Below are positions 24,196 to 33,290 of a stretch of DNA of 64,000 bases, piece by piece (position 1 is the first letter of the stretch; each line of letters begins with the position of its first letter). This DNA is from Aquisalibacillus elongatus (lineage in GTDB: Bacteria; Bacillota; Bacilli; Bacillales; Alkalibacillaceae). The stretch lies in NCBI RefSeq assembly GCF_003843875.1, contig NZ_RKRF01000012.1, positions 1 through 64,000 on the forward strand, given 5' to 3'. Made by a program: the position numbers and the translations under genes. Below the pieces are notes generated by a model. It was not told the origin of the DNA, did not search any database, and was given only the letters and a program-made list of their open reading frames with translations.

Positions 24196-25401
24196 TTATA
24201 TTTGACTATATAAATCAAACATTGGAATGACAATCGCTAAGACGATTGTTCCAACGATGATTGATAACGAGATAATTAATAACGGCTCTAGTAATGACTT
24301 AAGTTGATCTGCCGTTGTTTCGACATCTTCCTCATAAAAATTTGCCACCTGATTTAACATATCTTCTAATGATCCGGTCTTTTCTCCAACCGAGATCATT
24401 TGTGTTACGAGAAACGGAAATGCCCAATGTTCTTCCATTGGTTTGACGAACGAACCACCTTGCTTTAAAGATGATTTAGACTGCTGCAAGACTCTATTAA
24501 CCACACGATTCTTAATCGTTTCCCTTGTTAAGTCTATTGAATCGATAATCGGAACGGCATTTTTTAATAGTGAGTTTAAGGTTCGAGACATTCTAGCTAT
24601 GTTTGTTTTTAGTATTAACGGTCCGAAAACCGGTAGCTTTAACAACACATGATCAATTTTGTATTTGACGTCATCGTTCTTTAGTAATGAAATGAATACT
24701 AACGTCAAAGCGGCAACTATTAATAAGAGTAATAACCAGTGAGCCTTCAACAACTCACTCATTTGAAGAACTGTCTGTGTAATCCACGGTAATTCGCCAC
24801 CGAATTGGTTAAACATCGTGACAAACTGTGGTACAACATACATTAATAAAAAAGTGACAACTGCAATTGCTACAAATACGACCGTAATAGGATAAGCGAG
24901 GCTGGATCTTACTTTTTGTAGTGTTTTATGTTGCTTTTCGTAATAGTGTGCGAGATCTTCTAGAGTCTCTTCTAACGTGCCACTCACTTCAGCACTGTGG
25001 ATCATATTAACTAAGATGACTGGAAAAACTTTAGCATACTTTCCCATCGCATTGGCTAAAGAAGTTCCTTGTCTCAGATCGACTTCGACGTAATACAACG
25101 CTTTGTCTAGTATTTTATTTTTAGTCTGTTCTCTTAAAATTCTAATTGTATCTACGATGGTCATTCCGGCCTGAAGCAGTGCAGAGAATTGTTGAAGAAA
25201 AATGACCATATCGCGATTCTTAACCGGACGACCGATACTGAATTCTTTCGTCCAAATAGAATCTTTTACTTCTTCTATAATTTCGACCTTATATCCTTCA
25301 TCTTTCAACATCTTTTTAACTTGGTCGGCATTATAAGCTTCTAATCGTCCTTTTTTGACAGTTCCATAAAAATCATAAGCTTCATATTTATAAGAAGCCA
25401 T
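24196..25401 (-). CDS. pilC: type IV pilus inner-membrane platform protein PilC
   Basis: This 401-residue GspF/PilC protein has two homologous cytoplasmic four-to-six-helix domains (about 65-190 and 270-395), each followed by membrane segments near 168-190, 220-240 and 375-397. The motifs FLQQFSALLQAGMTIVDTI and SVGEKTGSLEDMLNQVANFYEEDV are typical. It is the rotating platform on which pilins are assembled. AGGAGG lies before the ATG. It is between pilB and the pilin gene. Confidence 0.93.
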   Translation of the reverse strand: MASYKYEAYDFYGTVKKGRLEAYNADQVKKMLKDEGYKVEIIEEVKDSIWTKEFSIGRPVKNRDMVIFLQQFSALLQAGMTIVDTIRILREQTKNKILDKALYYVEVDLRQGTSLANAMGKYAKVFPVILVNMIHSAEVSGTLEETLEDLAHYYEKQHKTLQKVRSSLAYPITVVFVAIAVVTFLLMYVVPQFVTMFNQFGGELPWITQTVLQMSELLKAHWLLLLLIVAALTLVFISLLKNDDVKYKIDHVLLKLPVFGPLILKTNIARMSRTLNSLLKNAVPIIDSIDLTRETIKNRVVNRVLQQSKSSLKQGGSFVKPMEEHWAFPFLVTQMISVGEKTGSLEDMLNQVANFYEEDVETTADQLKSLLEPLLIISLSIIVGTIVLAIVIPMFDLYSQI

Positions 25402-25425
25402 TCGAATTTACCTCCTAAAGTAGCT

Positions 25426-27084
25426 CTACTCAGCTGCTACTCGTAAAACCTCTTCTGTTGTTGTCAGGCCTTTTTCAACTTTTCTTAACCCATCTTCGAA
25501 TAAATACGTAAAGCCTTTTGCTCTTGCTATTTTTTCAATATCGACAGACGTTTGATTGTTTAAAATCGCAGAGCGAATGTCATCATCAATCGCTAAAACT
25601 TCATGGATTGCCGTTCTGCCTTTATAACCTGTCCCATTACATGTCGGACAACCTTTGCCACGTTTGATACGCTCTATTGATATAGAATACTTATTGAAGA
25701 TTTCCTTCTCTCTCTCAGTCAGCGAATCTTCTGTCACGCAATCGCGACAAATCGTTCTAACAAGCCTCTGAGCCACAACACCATTTAAGGACGTTCCGAC
25801 TAAAAAGCGCTCAACACCTATGTTAATAAGTCGGTCAATCGACCCTACTGAATCATTCGTGTGTAGCGTGCTCAGTACTAGGTGGCCCGTAATCGAAGCA
25901 CGAACTGCCATATTAGCCGTATCTTCATCTCGAATCTCACCGACCATAATAATGTCGGGGTCTTGTCTCAACATAGAGCGAAGGCCCGTGGCAAACGTTA
26001 AGTCAACTTTCGGATTCACCTGAATTTGATTAATACCATTCAGTTGGTATTCTACTGGGTCTTCAATCGTTAAAATATTAGACTCTTCTTGGTTCAATCT
26101 TGTCAAAGCACCATACATAGTCGACGTCTTACCTGAACCGGTAGGTCCTGTTAGCAGTACAATGCCATGTGGCTTTTCAATCATATTAATAAAATTATTT
26201 AAATGCTCTTTTTCAAACCCTAATTCACTCAATTCATTAGAAACTGAATCAATGTCCAACACGCGAATTACGACTTTTTCACCAAAAATAGTTGGAAGTG
26301 TGCTGACACGCATGTCAATGTCTCTTCCTTCAACTTTTCGTTTAATACGTCCATCTTGTGGAATTTTTTGTTCTGTAATATTCAAACTGGCCATAATCTT
26401 AATTCTAGTAATTATAGAAGATTGAATGTTTCTTGATAGAGTATGTTCAGTACGTAAAGCACCGTCAATTCTTAGACGAATTAATAATTGATGTTCTTGA
26501 GGGTCTAGGTGGATGTCGCTGGCTTTTTCTACGACAGCTTGTTGAATCATTTGGTTAAGCAGTTTGACGACAGGCGATGATTCTTCTTCAATCGTTAACT
26601 CTTCTGTTGTCTCAGTTGTTGATGGTGAGTCAAATTGCTCTGAGAAATCCTCTTGCTCATAGTGTCTTAAAATATTTTGTCTGATTTCATCTTTTGTTGC
26701 CATCACAGGATCGATGACAAACCCGGTTGAAAGGCGTAAATCGTTAAATACAAAATAATCTAAAGGGTCCGCCACAGCGACAACGAGTTTGTTATTCTCT
26801 TTTCTAAGCGGCAGCACGAGGTTCTCCCTCGCATAATCCTTTGAAACAAGGCTTAGAATGCTTGAGTCAAGGTTGTAATTATGTAGACGTACGTGTGGAA
26901 TACCTAATTGCTGCTGCAACACTTCCATCAGTTGCATTTCAGTTAGGTCGCCAGACTCAATTAACTTATCTCCAAGTTTTTGACCAGGCTTTTTTTCATC
27001 TAGGGCTTTGTTTAACTGTTCTTTTGTGATAAGCCCTTGTTGAACTAAGATCTCACCCAGCCTTAATTTGACTTTATTGGCCAA
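25426..27084 (-). CDS. pilB: type IV pilus assembly ATPase PilB
   Basis: This 552-residue GspE-type ATPase has an N-terminal MshEN (T2SSE_N) domain (about 5-140), a linker, and the RecA-like motor with Walker A GPTGSGKTS (313-321), Asp box (about 340), Walker B around 376-383 and a His box (about 401-409). The zinc-binding tetracysteine is C446, C449, C479 and C482. It powers pilus extension. No retraction ATPase PilT is present in the window. The start is TTG with AAAGGAAG upstream. It is first in the operon, divergent from the minor pilin genes. Confidence 0.94.
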   Translation of the reverse strand: MANKVKLRLGEILVQQGLITKEQLNKALDEKKPGQKLGDKLIESGDLTEMQLMEVLQQQLGIPHVRLHNYNLDSSILSLVSKDYARENLVLPLRKENNKLVVAVADPLDYFVFNDLRLSTGFVIDPVMATKDEIRQNILRHYEQEDFSEQFDSPSTTETTEELTIEEESSPVVKLLNQMIQQAVVEKASDIHLDPQEHQLLIRLRIDGALRTEHTLSRNIQSSIITRIKIMASLNITEQKIPQDGRIKRKVEGRDIDMRVSTLPTIFGEKVVIRVLDIDSVSNELSELGFEKEHLNNFINMIEKPHGIVLLTGPTGSGKTSTMYGALTRLNQEESNILTIEDPVEYQLNGINQIQVNPKVDLTFATGLRSMLRQDPDIIMVGEIRDEDTANMAVRASITGHLVLSTLHTNDSVGSIDRLINIGVERFLVGTSLNGVVAQRLVRTICRDCVTEDSLTEREKEIFNKYSISIERIKRGKGCPTCNGTGYKGRTAIHEVLAIDDDIRSAILNNQTSVDIEKIARAKGFTYLFEDGLRKVEKGLTTTEEVLRVAAE

Positions 27085-27207
27085 AATAATCTTCCTTTCA
27101 ACCTAAAAAGGCATACAAAATCCATAAAAATATGATAAGTTTATATTATATTCATACTTTAAGACTATTATACTATTTAAAGATACAAAAATCGAGGAAT
27201 GTTGCAA

Positions 27208-27618
27208 ATGAATTATTTGAAAAATCAAAACGGCATATCTCTGATTGAAATATTAGGTTCAATCGTTATTTTAGCGATTGTATTAACTGGTTTTTTCTCT
27301 GTTTTTACCCAATCAGCTCTAATGCAAAATCAAAATGAAAAAGAGCTCGTCATTAATCATTTAGCCCGAATTGCGCTAGAAGATGTTAGGGAGCTCGGTG
27401 AAGAATATCACGGGGAATTTACTCAGTTTAATATAACCGGACACCCTTCAATACCTTCAGTCAACCCAGATGGTTCATTTCATTCAAAGCCTTCATATTT
27501 TTTAAAACTTGAATTCACACCGACCGACCCTAATTTAATTCAAGCAACTATTTTGATCATTAACGATACTGGAAAAGTTTTAACTAAAACATATGGTTAT
27601 ATTGAGGTGGATTCATGA
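27208..27618 (+). CDS. minor prepilin (PilV/GspI-like)
   Basis: This 136-residue protein has the leader NYLKNQNG followed by ISLIEILGSIVILAIVLTG with Glu5, then a beta-rich domain. It is the first of three overlapping plus-strand pilin-like genes divergent from pilB, the position of minor pilins that prime assembly. The ATG at 27208 is preferred, with GAGG 10 nt upstream. It overlaps the next gene by four bases (ATGA). Confidence 0.83.
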   Translation: MNYLKNQNGISLIEILGSIVILAIVLTGFFSVFTQSALMQNQNEKELVINHLARIALEDVRELGEEYHGEFTQFNITGHPSIPSVNPDGSFHSKPSYFLKLEFTPTDPNLIQATILIINDTGKVLTKTYGYIEVDS

Positions 27619-28106
27619 GACATAATGAAAATGCAATTACGCTAATTGAAGTCCTTGCCACCATCGTTTTAACGTTTGTCATTGGTACACTCGTTTTTTC
27701 AGTCACAACATCTGCCATCAACCACTACAAAGAAACAGAAACTACTTCACAAGTTCAATCTGAAATAAACCGATTTTTATTACAGCTAACTGATACACAT
27801 AAAGACTCGAGAGAATATACGATTTTTCGGGGAAGTGCATCTAGCTATGACTTAATTATTGATGATGAGAGTCATTACACATTTAATGGGATCGCTGAAA
27901 ATTATGATTTGTATATTGGAGAGACGATTCGAACCGCAGATCAGGAGCTAATCTCTGATACAAAGGTTGAAATCGGTGAACGCGCCCTCATATCAAACAA
28001 AAAAAAGTATGATGTGCACATTGTCGTAACAGATTCGGAACATCGATTCGGTCAAATCGAGCTGTCCACGACAATTTCCCGATTAACTTCAGAAAGTAGT
28101 GATTAA
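27615..28106 (+). CDS. minor prepilin (PilW/GspJ-like) with alanine at the cleavage site
   Basis: This 163-residue protein has a very short leader MRHNENA followed by ITLIEVLATIVLTFVIG with Glu5. The residue before the cleavage site is Ala rather than the near-universal Gly, which some peptidases tolerate. The length and the C-terminal domain fit the J-type minor pilin. It overlaps the preceding minor pilin gene by four bases and lies one base before the next start codon, so all three are translationally coupled. GAGGTGG precedes the ATG. Confidence 0.8.
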   Translation: MRHNENAITLIEVLATIVLTFVIGTLVFSVTTSAINHYKETETTSQVQSEINRFLLQLTDTHKDSREYTIFRGSASSYDLIIDDESHYTFNGIAENYDLYIGETIRTADQELISDTKVEIGERALISNKKKYDVHIVVTDSEHRFGQIELSTTISRLTSESSD

Positions 28107-28107
28107 A

Positions 28108-29319
28108 ATGAAAAAGTTGCGAACAAATGAAAATGGTGCCGCGCTGGTTGTGGTTTTACTTACAATCGCTTTAATCATGCTTTTTTCAACCGTCATGCTT
28201 GATAGTATTTTATCGAACGCGAAGCAAACAGATATTGCCGAACACCATGACCGTGCAACGCATATTGCAGAGATGGGGGTTGAATTCGTCGAGCAGGAGA
28301 TGGCAATGTATGTTGATGAAAATGGTTTTGAGCTTGATGCCGACTACTTAAACAATTTGACGGAATACTTAAAAAGGCAAATTAATAACGTCACAATCGA
28401 TGAAAATCATTCAGGTCGTTATTTTGAGTTGGATTTAGAAGAGGGTGAATCTATTGAACCTCAAGATCCACTAAAATTGTCAATCACCGGTCATGATGAC
28501 AACTTTTCTGAAACGATTACTGTTCAATTTGGGGTATCAAGTGGCATTCCTCCTGTAGATGAGTGGGATGATGAGGAATTTCCTTCGCCACCTGAATCAC
28601 CTGACCAACACTATGAAGGTAATCAGGAGTGGGATCATAAAAACTGTCCTGAAGATTCAAATGATACTTACTATGTCGAAGGTGGAGCAGACTTTAAAAA
28701 TTGCAATCTTGAAACAGGCGATTTTTACTCTACTAGTCAAATCACTACTGAAAACAAAGGGTCATTATTAGTCAAGGGTACCGGAGTTTTTACTGGAGTG
28801 GATATTAATAATCAATCAAAGGTCACCATTTACGAAAACGCTTATATTGGTTCTCAATTGACAAGTTATAACAATCCTGAAAGTGAATTTTTAGTTTGTG
28901 GAAATGCGAAATTTGATCAAGGCATTGAGTATAGAGGCGACTTTAAAGTTCGTGGTCACGTCGTATCGGACCAATTGGTTAGGTACGAAAATAATACAGC
29001 CTACATCGGGCAAGACGCCATTTTTAAAGATGGACTTGACCTTAAAAACAGTGATTTGTATGTTGGTGGAGATCTAACGATTAAGACTTCACATGATAAA
29101 GAGGGATTTGAGAATAACTTAGGTGGCAACTTTTATGTCTCGGGAGACTTTAGCCTGGAAACTCCATATGACGATGAACCAGTCACAGTCAATCCTGATG
29201 GAGACTTGATTCATGATCTTAGTGAAGCGCCACAGTTCCCTGAATGCGAAGACGCACCACCACTGAGTTCTACAGGTGACTCCGGTCTTGATGTTAGTAT
29301 TGGAGACAGTGAATATTAA
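28108..29319 (+). CDS. large minor pilin (PilX/GspK-like) with a repetitive C-terminal domain
   Basis: This 403-residue protein starts with a leader MKKLRTNENG followed by AALVVVLLTIALIML; Glu5 is absent (Val), as in GspK/PilX-type tip pilins. Residues about 45-150 form a helical/alpha-beta region. From about 180 to 370 there are short, regularly spaced segments ending in small and aromatic residues (for example AYIGQDAIFKDG, LYVGGDLTIK, NFYVSGDFSLE) that suggest a beta-solenoid. The C terminus is acidic and Ser/Gly-rich. It would cap the pilus and could be an adhesin. The start at 28108 is one base after the previous stop; a GTG at 28099 is possible. Confidence 0.78.
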   Translation: MKKLRTNENGAALVVVLLTIALIMLFSTVMLDSILSNAKQTDIAEHHDRATHIAEMGVEFVEQEMAMYVDENGFELDADYLNNLTEYLKRQINNVTIDENHSGRYFELDLEEGESIEPQDPLKLSITGHDDNFSETITVQFGVSSGIPPVDEWDDEEFPSPPESPDQHYEGNQEWDHKNCPEDSNDTYYVEGGADFKNCNLETGDFYSTSQITTENKGSLLVKGTGVFTGVDINNQSKVTIYENAYIGSQLTSYNNPESEFLVCGNAKFDQGIEYRGDFKVRGHVVSDQLVRYENNTAYIGQDAIFKDGLDLKNSDLYVGGDLTIKTSHDKEGFENNLGGNFYVSGDFSLETPYDDEPVTVNPDGDLIHDLSEAPQFPECEDAPPLSSTGDSGLDVSIGDSEY

Positions 29320-29321
29320 AG

Positions 29322-29351
29322 AAAACCGGACGCGGCATGGCTTCCGGTTTT
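29322..29351 (+). terminator. terminator of the minor pilin operon
   Basis: AAAACCGGA (29322-29330) pairs with TCCGGTTTT (29343-29351), directly after the PilX-like gene. Confidence 0.8.
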
Positions 29352-29396
29352 CTAGTATTTCAAAAAAATTTCTAGTAAATTAACCCAAAAAGTAAA

Positions 29397-29430
29397 AGAC
29401 CTTCTGATGTCGGATGTCATCAAAAGGTCT
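29397..29430 (-). terminator. terminator of the DNA glycosylase gene
   Basis: A 13-bp stem with one mismatch (29397-29409 with 29418-29430), followed on the minus strand by TTTACTTTTT. Confidence 0.85.
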
Positions 29431-29436
29431 AACTTT

Positions 29437-30309
29437 CTAATCTTCTATACTTCTCCACAACGTAAGTGCTGCGTAACTTCTATATGGTGACCAGCCTTCA
29501 GCTTTTTTCTCGATATCTTTTTTCGCAGGCTTTTCGTCTAAGTTCCACATTTTCTTAAGCGCATTTTGAATGCCTATATCAGCTGCTGGAAACAAATCGT
29601 CTCGGCCTAGTGCGAATAATAGCCAGTTTTGAACCGTCCATGGCCCAATGCCGCGAACTTTTCCTAAGGTTTTCAACACCTCTTCATTCGGCTGTTTGGC
29701 AATCTGTTTAAGGTCAAGCTCACCGTTTGCAATTTTTCTTGAGGTATCAATAACATACTCTGCTTTACGCTGACTAAATTGCATTTCTCTTAAGTCATCA
29801 TATTCCAACTCAGCTACTTTCTCTGGCGTTGGATAAAACCATGATCCATCAACTTCTTCACCGTATTTTTGGACAAATCGTGTTGATAATGTATATGCGA
29901 ACTTCATGTTTAGCTGTTGATGAATGATAGCTTTCATTAAGGAACCATATAAATCAAAGTCCCGAACAATTGGTGTTCCCTGATATCGATGGAATAACAT
30001 CGCTAATTCCGTACCCTGGAAAAATTGATGAACATCATTCAAATCCTTATCCCACTGAAAAATATTACGGATGTTCTCAAAAATAATGTCCTGATCCTCA
30101 TCATGATCTGACATCACTGTAAACACAGGTTTTTCAGTTGTACCCTCAGAATTCACACGGACAACCACTTTATCGTTATCATCTAAACGGACGGGCACAT
30201 CTACCCAACGCTCTTTAAAATTCGTGCGAATGAGCGGGTCCATATCTAATCGTCTTAATGAATAATCAAAATCATACATGCCTGAAGCATGATAATATTC
30301 TTTCCACAT
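29437..30309 (-). CDS. DNA-3-methyladenine glycosylase, AlkA type (YfjP-like)
   Basis: This 290-residue HhH-GPD glycosylase excises alkylated purines. The helix-hairpin-helix is LGKVRGIGPWTVQNWLLFAL (about 202-221) and the catalytic Asp is in FPAADIGIQ (about 230). IIHQQLN (about 122) is the conserved loop. There is no Fe-S cluster, which distinguishes it from MutY and Nth. The ATG at 30309 is chosen; upstream in-frame GTG and ATG codons have weaker context. Synteny with pdaA parallels yfjP-yfjS in B. subtilis. An array of 21-bp repeats lies upstream. Confidence 0.87.
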   Translation of the reverse strand: MWKEYYHASGMYDFDYSLRRLDMDPLIRTNFKERWVDVPVRLDDNDKVVVRVNSEGTTEKPVFTVMSDHDEDQDIIFENIRNIFQWDKDLNDVHQFFQGTELAMLFHRYQGTPIVRDFDLYGSLMKAIIHQQLNMKFAYTLSTRFVQKYGEEVDGSWFYPTPEKVAELEYDDLREMQFSQRKAEYVIDTSRKIANGELDLKQIAKQPNEEVLKTLGKVRGIGPWTVQNWLLFALGRDDLFPAADIGIQNALKKMWNLDEKPAKKDIEKKAEGWSPYRSYAALTLWRSIED

Positions 30310-30395
30310 AAACTCACTTCCCCTTTTCAAAGAACAACTATTTACAGTTTACAACTAGTTGTGATGAATTGGCAAAAAGAAAACTCGCCAACTCG

Positions 30396-30499
30396 GCGAG
30401 AAAAATTCTTCCTATCCGAGAGTATTGCTCACGTTTTCGGGAGTAAACTCTTCTTGTTCGAGAGTAAACTCCACCTATACAAGAGAATTGCAAAAAAGT
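30396..30499 (+). repeat. array 3 of 21-bp degenerate tandem repeats
   Basis: On the plus strand units begin CCGAGAGTA (30416), TCGGGAGTA (30437), TCGAGAGTA (30458) and ACAAGAGAA (30479), each 21 bp apart, with a more degenerate unit GCGAGAA at 30396. The array lies between the start of the DNA glycosylase gene and the end of pdaA, antisense to both. Confidence 0.75.
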
Positions 30500-30505
30500 C
30501 CCTCA

Positions 30506-31294
30506 CTAATACAATGGCAAAAGTTTCTCCCACAACAAGTCCTCTAATGATCCAAATTCGTACCCTCTTTTACGCAATTCGTCAATTAAATGTGTGATCA
30601 TGTCTGCGTTATCTTCAGAAACCGTATGCAACAATATAATCGCACCGGGATGAACTTGTTCGATGGTGTTATCTAATACTTTTTGCCAGCCTTGCCTGCG
30701 ATCACTATGCCAATCCACTATGGCCACTGTCCAAAAAACATTGACATACCCTAGTTCATCCGTCACCTTTAATGACTTTTCGTTAAACCTTCCTTCGGCT
30801 GGCCTGAAAAATTGCACATAATCTTGATTCGTGAACTTTTTAATTTTATTATCAAGATCTTCTAAGTCTTTTTTCATTTGTGACTCCGAAGCTTTCGTAT
30901 AATCTAAGTGCTTATTAGAGTGGTTCCCAATAATATGTCCCTCATCCACCATTCGTTTAACTAATTCGGCTTCGTCATCTACATAATGACCTGTCAAAAA
31001 GAATGTTGCAGGTACTTGCTTTTCTTTTAAAACATCTAAAACAGTTGATGTATAGCCTTCTTCATAACCGTTATCAAACGTTAAATACACCTTCTTTTCA
31101 TCAGAGTCACCCATATAAAATCCATTGTACTTCTCAATTAATGGTGCATAAAACCCCAGGTCAGGTGGTTGTTCATTATACTTTTTCTTATAGCCGTATC
31201 CGTACGCTTGATCCGTAGTAGCTTCGATTGAACTTGTAAACGATAAACACATCAACATACCAGCTAATATATATAAAATCTTATTCAATTGCAT
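30506..31294 (-). CDS. pdaA: delta-lactam-biosynthetic de-N-acetylase PdaA
   Basis: This 262-residue secreted polysaccharide deacetylase (CE4) removes the N-acetyl group of N-acetylmuramate during spore cortex synthesis, a step in muramic delta-lactam formation. It has a signal peptide (about 1-25, ending SSIEA). The NodB motifs are TFDNGYEEGYT (about 71-81), the metal-binding H-x3-H-type stretch HSNKH (about 125-129), RPAEGRF (about 166) and the late LLHTVS His. TFDNGYE is characteristic of PdaA rather than other deacetylases. The ATG at 31294 is only 2 nt from GGAGG, so the TTG at 31288 may be the real start. Confidence 0.9.
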   Translation of the reverse strand: MQLNKILYILAGMLMCLSFTSSIEATTDQAYGYGYKKKYNEQPPDLGFYAPLIEKYNGFYMGDSDEKKVYLTFDNGYEEGYTSTVLDVLKEKQVPATFFLTGHYVDDEAELVKRMVDEGHIIGNHSNKHLDYTKASESQMKKDLEDLDNKIKKFTNQDYVQFFRPAEGRFNEKSLKVTDELGYVNVFWTVAIVDWHSDRRQGWQKVLDNTIEQVHPGAIILLHTVSEDNADMITHLIDELRKRGYEFGSLEDLLWEKLLPLY

Positions 31295-31344
31295 AGCCTC
31301 CTCTTTTCCAACTTATTTTTTGTAGAAAAAAGGAAATCATACAA

Positions 31345-31369
31345 AAAACTCCGCAGAGTGCGGAGTTTT
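31345..31369 (-). terminator. terminator of the antiporter-family gene
   Basis: AAAACTCCGCA and TGCGGAGTTTT form an 11-bp perfect stem with a 3-nt loop. It overlaps the stop codon of the upstream gene and is followed by TT on the minus strand. Confidence 0.85.
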
Positions 31370-32681
31370 AAAGAATCAAGGATGCTGCCCAACCAAAGAT
31401 CAATAACGGAATGTTAAAGTGAATAAATGTTGGAACAACCGTATCCCAGATGTGATTGTGTTTACCATCGACATTCAAACCTGCTGTCGGCCCTAATGTG
31501 CTATCCGAAGCAGGACTTCCGGCATCACCTAATGCGCCTGCTGTACCGATTAAAGCTGCAATCGCAAGTGGTGAGAACCCTGCTTGTGTAGCAATCGGTA
31601 TAAATAAAGCTGCTAAAATTGGAATTGTTCCGAAAGACGTTCCGATTCCAATCGTTACAATTAAACCAACCGCTAATAAAACTAAAGCAATTAATGGTTT
31701 TTGATCTCCCATTAGGTCAGACGAAACATTAACTAATGCCTCAACTGATCCTGTTTCCTTCAATACGCCTGCGTAGCCGGAAGCAGCTAACATAATAAAG
31801 GCGATCATACCCATCATCGCAATACCACTAGACATGATTCCTTCCATCTGTTTGTAAGGGACAGCAACGAGTAAGAACATTAACAATAACCCTGTTAAGG
31901 CACCTAAGATCATTTGTCCAGTTAAAATCTGTACAATTAATGCAGCAACAATAGCGATTAATGTCATTACATGTTTTAATTCAAATTTAAACGGTGTGTC
32001 ATCTACTTGAGCAAATTCAGATGGCTGACCCTCAGGTTGTACCTGACCGTAATCTCTATTTTTACGATACGTAATAAAAATCGCAATGAGTAGCCCTACT
32101 ACCATACCTAGCCCAGGAATAAGCATAGCTGATGCCGTTTCCCAAACAGAAAGGTAAATTCCTTCTTCTCTTAAATTCTCTTGTATGATTTCATGAAATA
32201 ATAATCCGAAGCCTAAAGGTAACATCACGTAAGGTGCTTTGAGTCCAAACGTTAAAGACGCCGCAATCGCACGTCTATCGATCTGCATCTTATCAAACAA
32301 TGCGATTAACGGTGGAATTAAAATTGGAATAAAGGCAATGTGAACTGGTACCGCATTTTGAGATAATGATGCAATGGCAGCAATTGCCAAAAGCATAATT
32401 CCTCGTTTTCCTCTTACGATCTTTCTTAGAAATTGTACAATTCCTTTTGTGATTCCTGTCATGCTTATTGCTGCGGCAAATCCACCTAGCAAAATGTAAC
32501 TAATGGCAGTTTCAGAACTACCACCCATACTTTCTACAAAAAATTTAACAATATTAGAAAGACTCTCCTGAGCAATTAACCCAGCCGAAAAAGCTGACAC
32601 AATAATAGCCACTAATACGTTAATTTTAAGTAAACTTAAAATCGTTAAAATTAATACAGATACTATAACTGCAGACGCCAT
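31368..32681 (-). CDS. Na+/H+ antiporter-family transporter (YuiF-like)
   Basis: This 437-residue protein has about twelve membrane helices and the repeated loop regions of the Na+/H+ antiporter (NhaC-related) ion transporter superfamily: NAVPVHIAFIPILIPPL (about 110-126) and GALGDAGSPASDSTLGPTAGLN (about 383-404). It resembles B. subtilis YuiF, which has also been discussed as an amino acid permease, so the substrate is uncertain. AAGGGGAG precedes the ATG. Single gene with its own terminator. Confidence 0.78.
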   Translation of the reverse strand: MASAVIVSVLILTILSLLKINVLVAIIVSAFSAGLIAQESLSNIVKFFVESMGGSSETAISYILLGGFAAAISMTGITKGIVQFLRKIVRGKRGIMLLAIAAIASLSQNAVPVHIAFIPILIPPLIALFDKMQIDRRAIAASLTFGLKAPYVMLPLGFGLLFHEIIQENLREEGIYLSVWETASAMLIPGLGMVVGLLIAIFITYRKNRDYGQVQPEGQPSEFAQVDDTPFKFELKHVMTLIAIVAALIVQILTGQMILGALTGLLLMFLLVAVPYKQMEGIMSSGIAMMGMIAFIMLAASGYAGVLKETGSVEALVNVSSDLMGDQKPLIALVLLAVGLIVTIGIGTSFGTIPILAALFIPIATQAGFSPLAIAALIGTAGALGDAGSPASDSTLGPTAGLNVDGKHNHIWDTVVPTFIHFNIPLLIFGWAASLIL

Positions 32682-32766
32682 AACTCTCTCCCCTTATATA
32701 TTCTAACTTTTTTATTATGTTATCACGTTAACACTTTATCATGATAAAGGTGAGTGATTAAAAAAT

Positions 32767-32797
32767 CAACCCCATATTTAAAATTTTTATGGGGTTG
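32767..32797 (-). terminator. terminator of the OsmC-family gene
   Basis: CAACCCCATA (32767-32776) pairs with TATGGGGTTG (32788-32797); on the minus strand ATTTTTTAAT follows. Confidence 0.85.
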
Positions 32798-32806
32798 TCT
32801 TTCAAT

Positions 32807-33193
32807 TTATGCTCCTATGATTTCTACATTTTCTACGACTTCAATCGATCCAATAACTGATTGAACCATTGAGCAGTTTTTGCTAGCGATTTGTAAACCT
32901 TTCTCAAGTTTCTTTTGGTTTAAGTTTTGCCCCTTCACTTTGAAGTTCAACGTGACTTTTTCAATTTTATTTACATCATCACCTGTTCGCTCAACTTCAG
33001 CATCGATTGTCATTTCTTCAAATTCTACTTTTTGTTTATTTAAAATCTTTCGGTACACTGAAGCACTGCACCCAGCAAGCGAAGCTACCATTAGTTGAAA
33101 CGGGCGGTAGCCTTCTTCTTCATTTGGAGATATGTTTAATGTCCCATAGCCTACTTCTGTTTGAATCTCGTCTTGTGTTACTTGAAATTTCAT
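32807..33193 (-). CDS. OsmC/Ohr-family thiol peroxidase-like protein
   Basis: This 128-residue protein has the OsmC fold and both conserved redox cysteines, in LAGCSAS (C42) and KNCSMVQS (about C107). OsmC/Ohr proteins reduce organic hydroperoxides; this short form is closest to the YhfA-type OsmC subgroup, whose role is less clear. No MarR-type OhrR gene is adjacent. A GGAGTG ribosome binding site precedes the ATG. It diverges from an MFS transporter gene. Confidence 0.85.
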   Translation of the reverse strand: MKFQVTQDEIQTEVGYGTLNISPNEEEGYRPFQLMVASLAGCSASVYRKILNKQKVEFEEMTIDAEVERTGDDVNKIEKVTLNFKVKGQNLNQKKLEKGLQIASKNCSMVQSVIGSIEVVENVEIIGA

Positions 33194-33290
33194 TGTTTGT
33201 CACTCCTCAATCGATATTTAACATTTCTTTTATTCTAACATGGTGATAGGTTACAATGTGATTGACTTGCTTGAAAAGGGGGAGCTGAAT

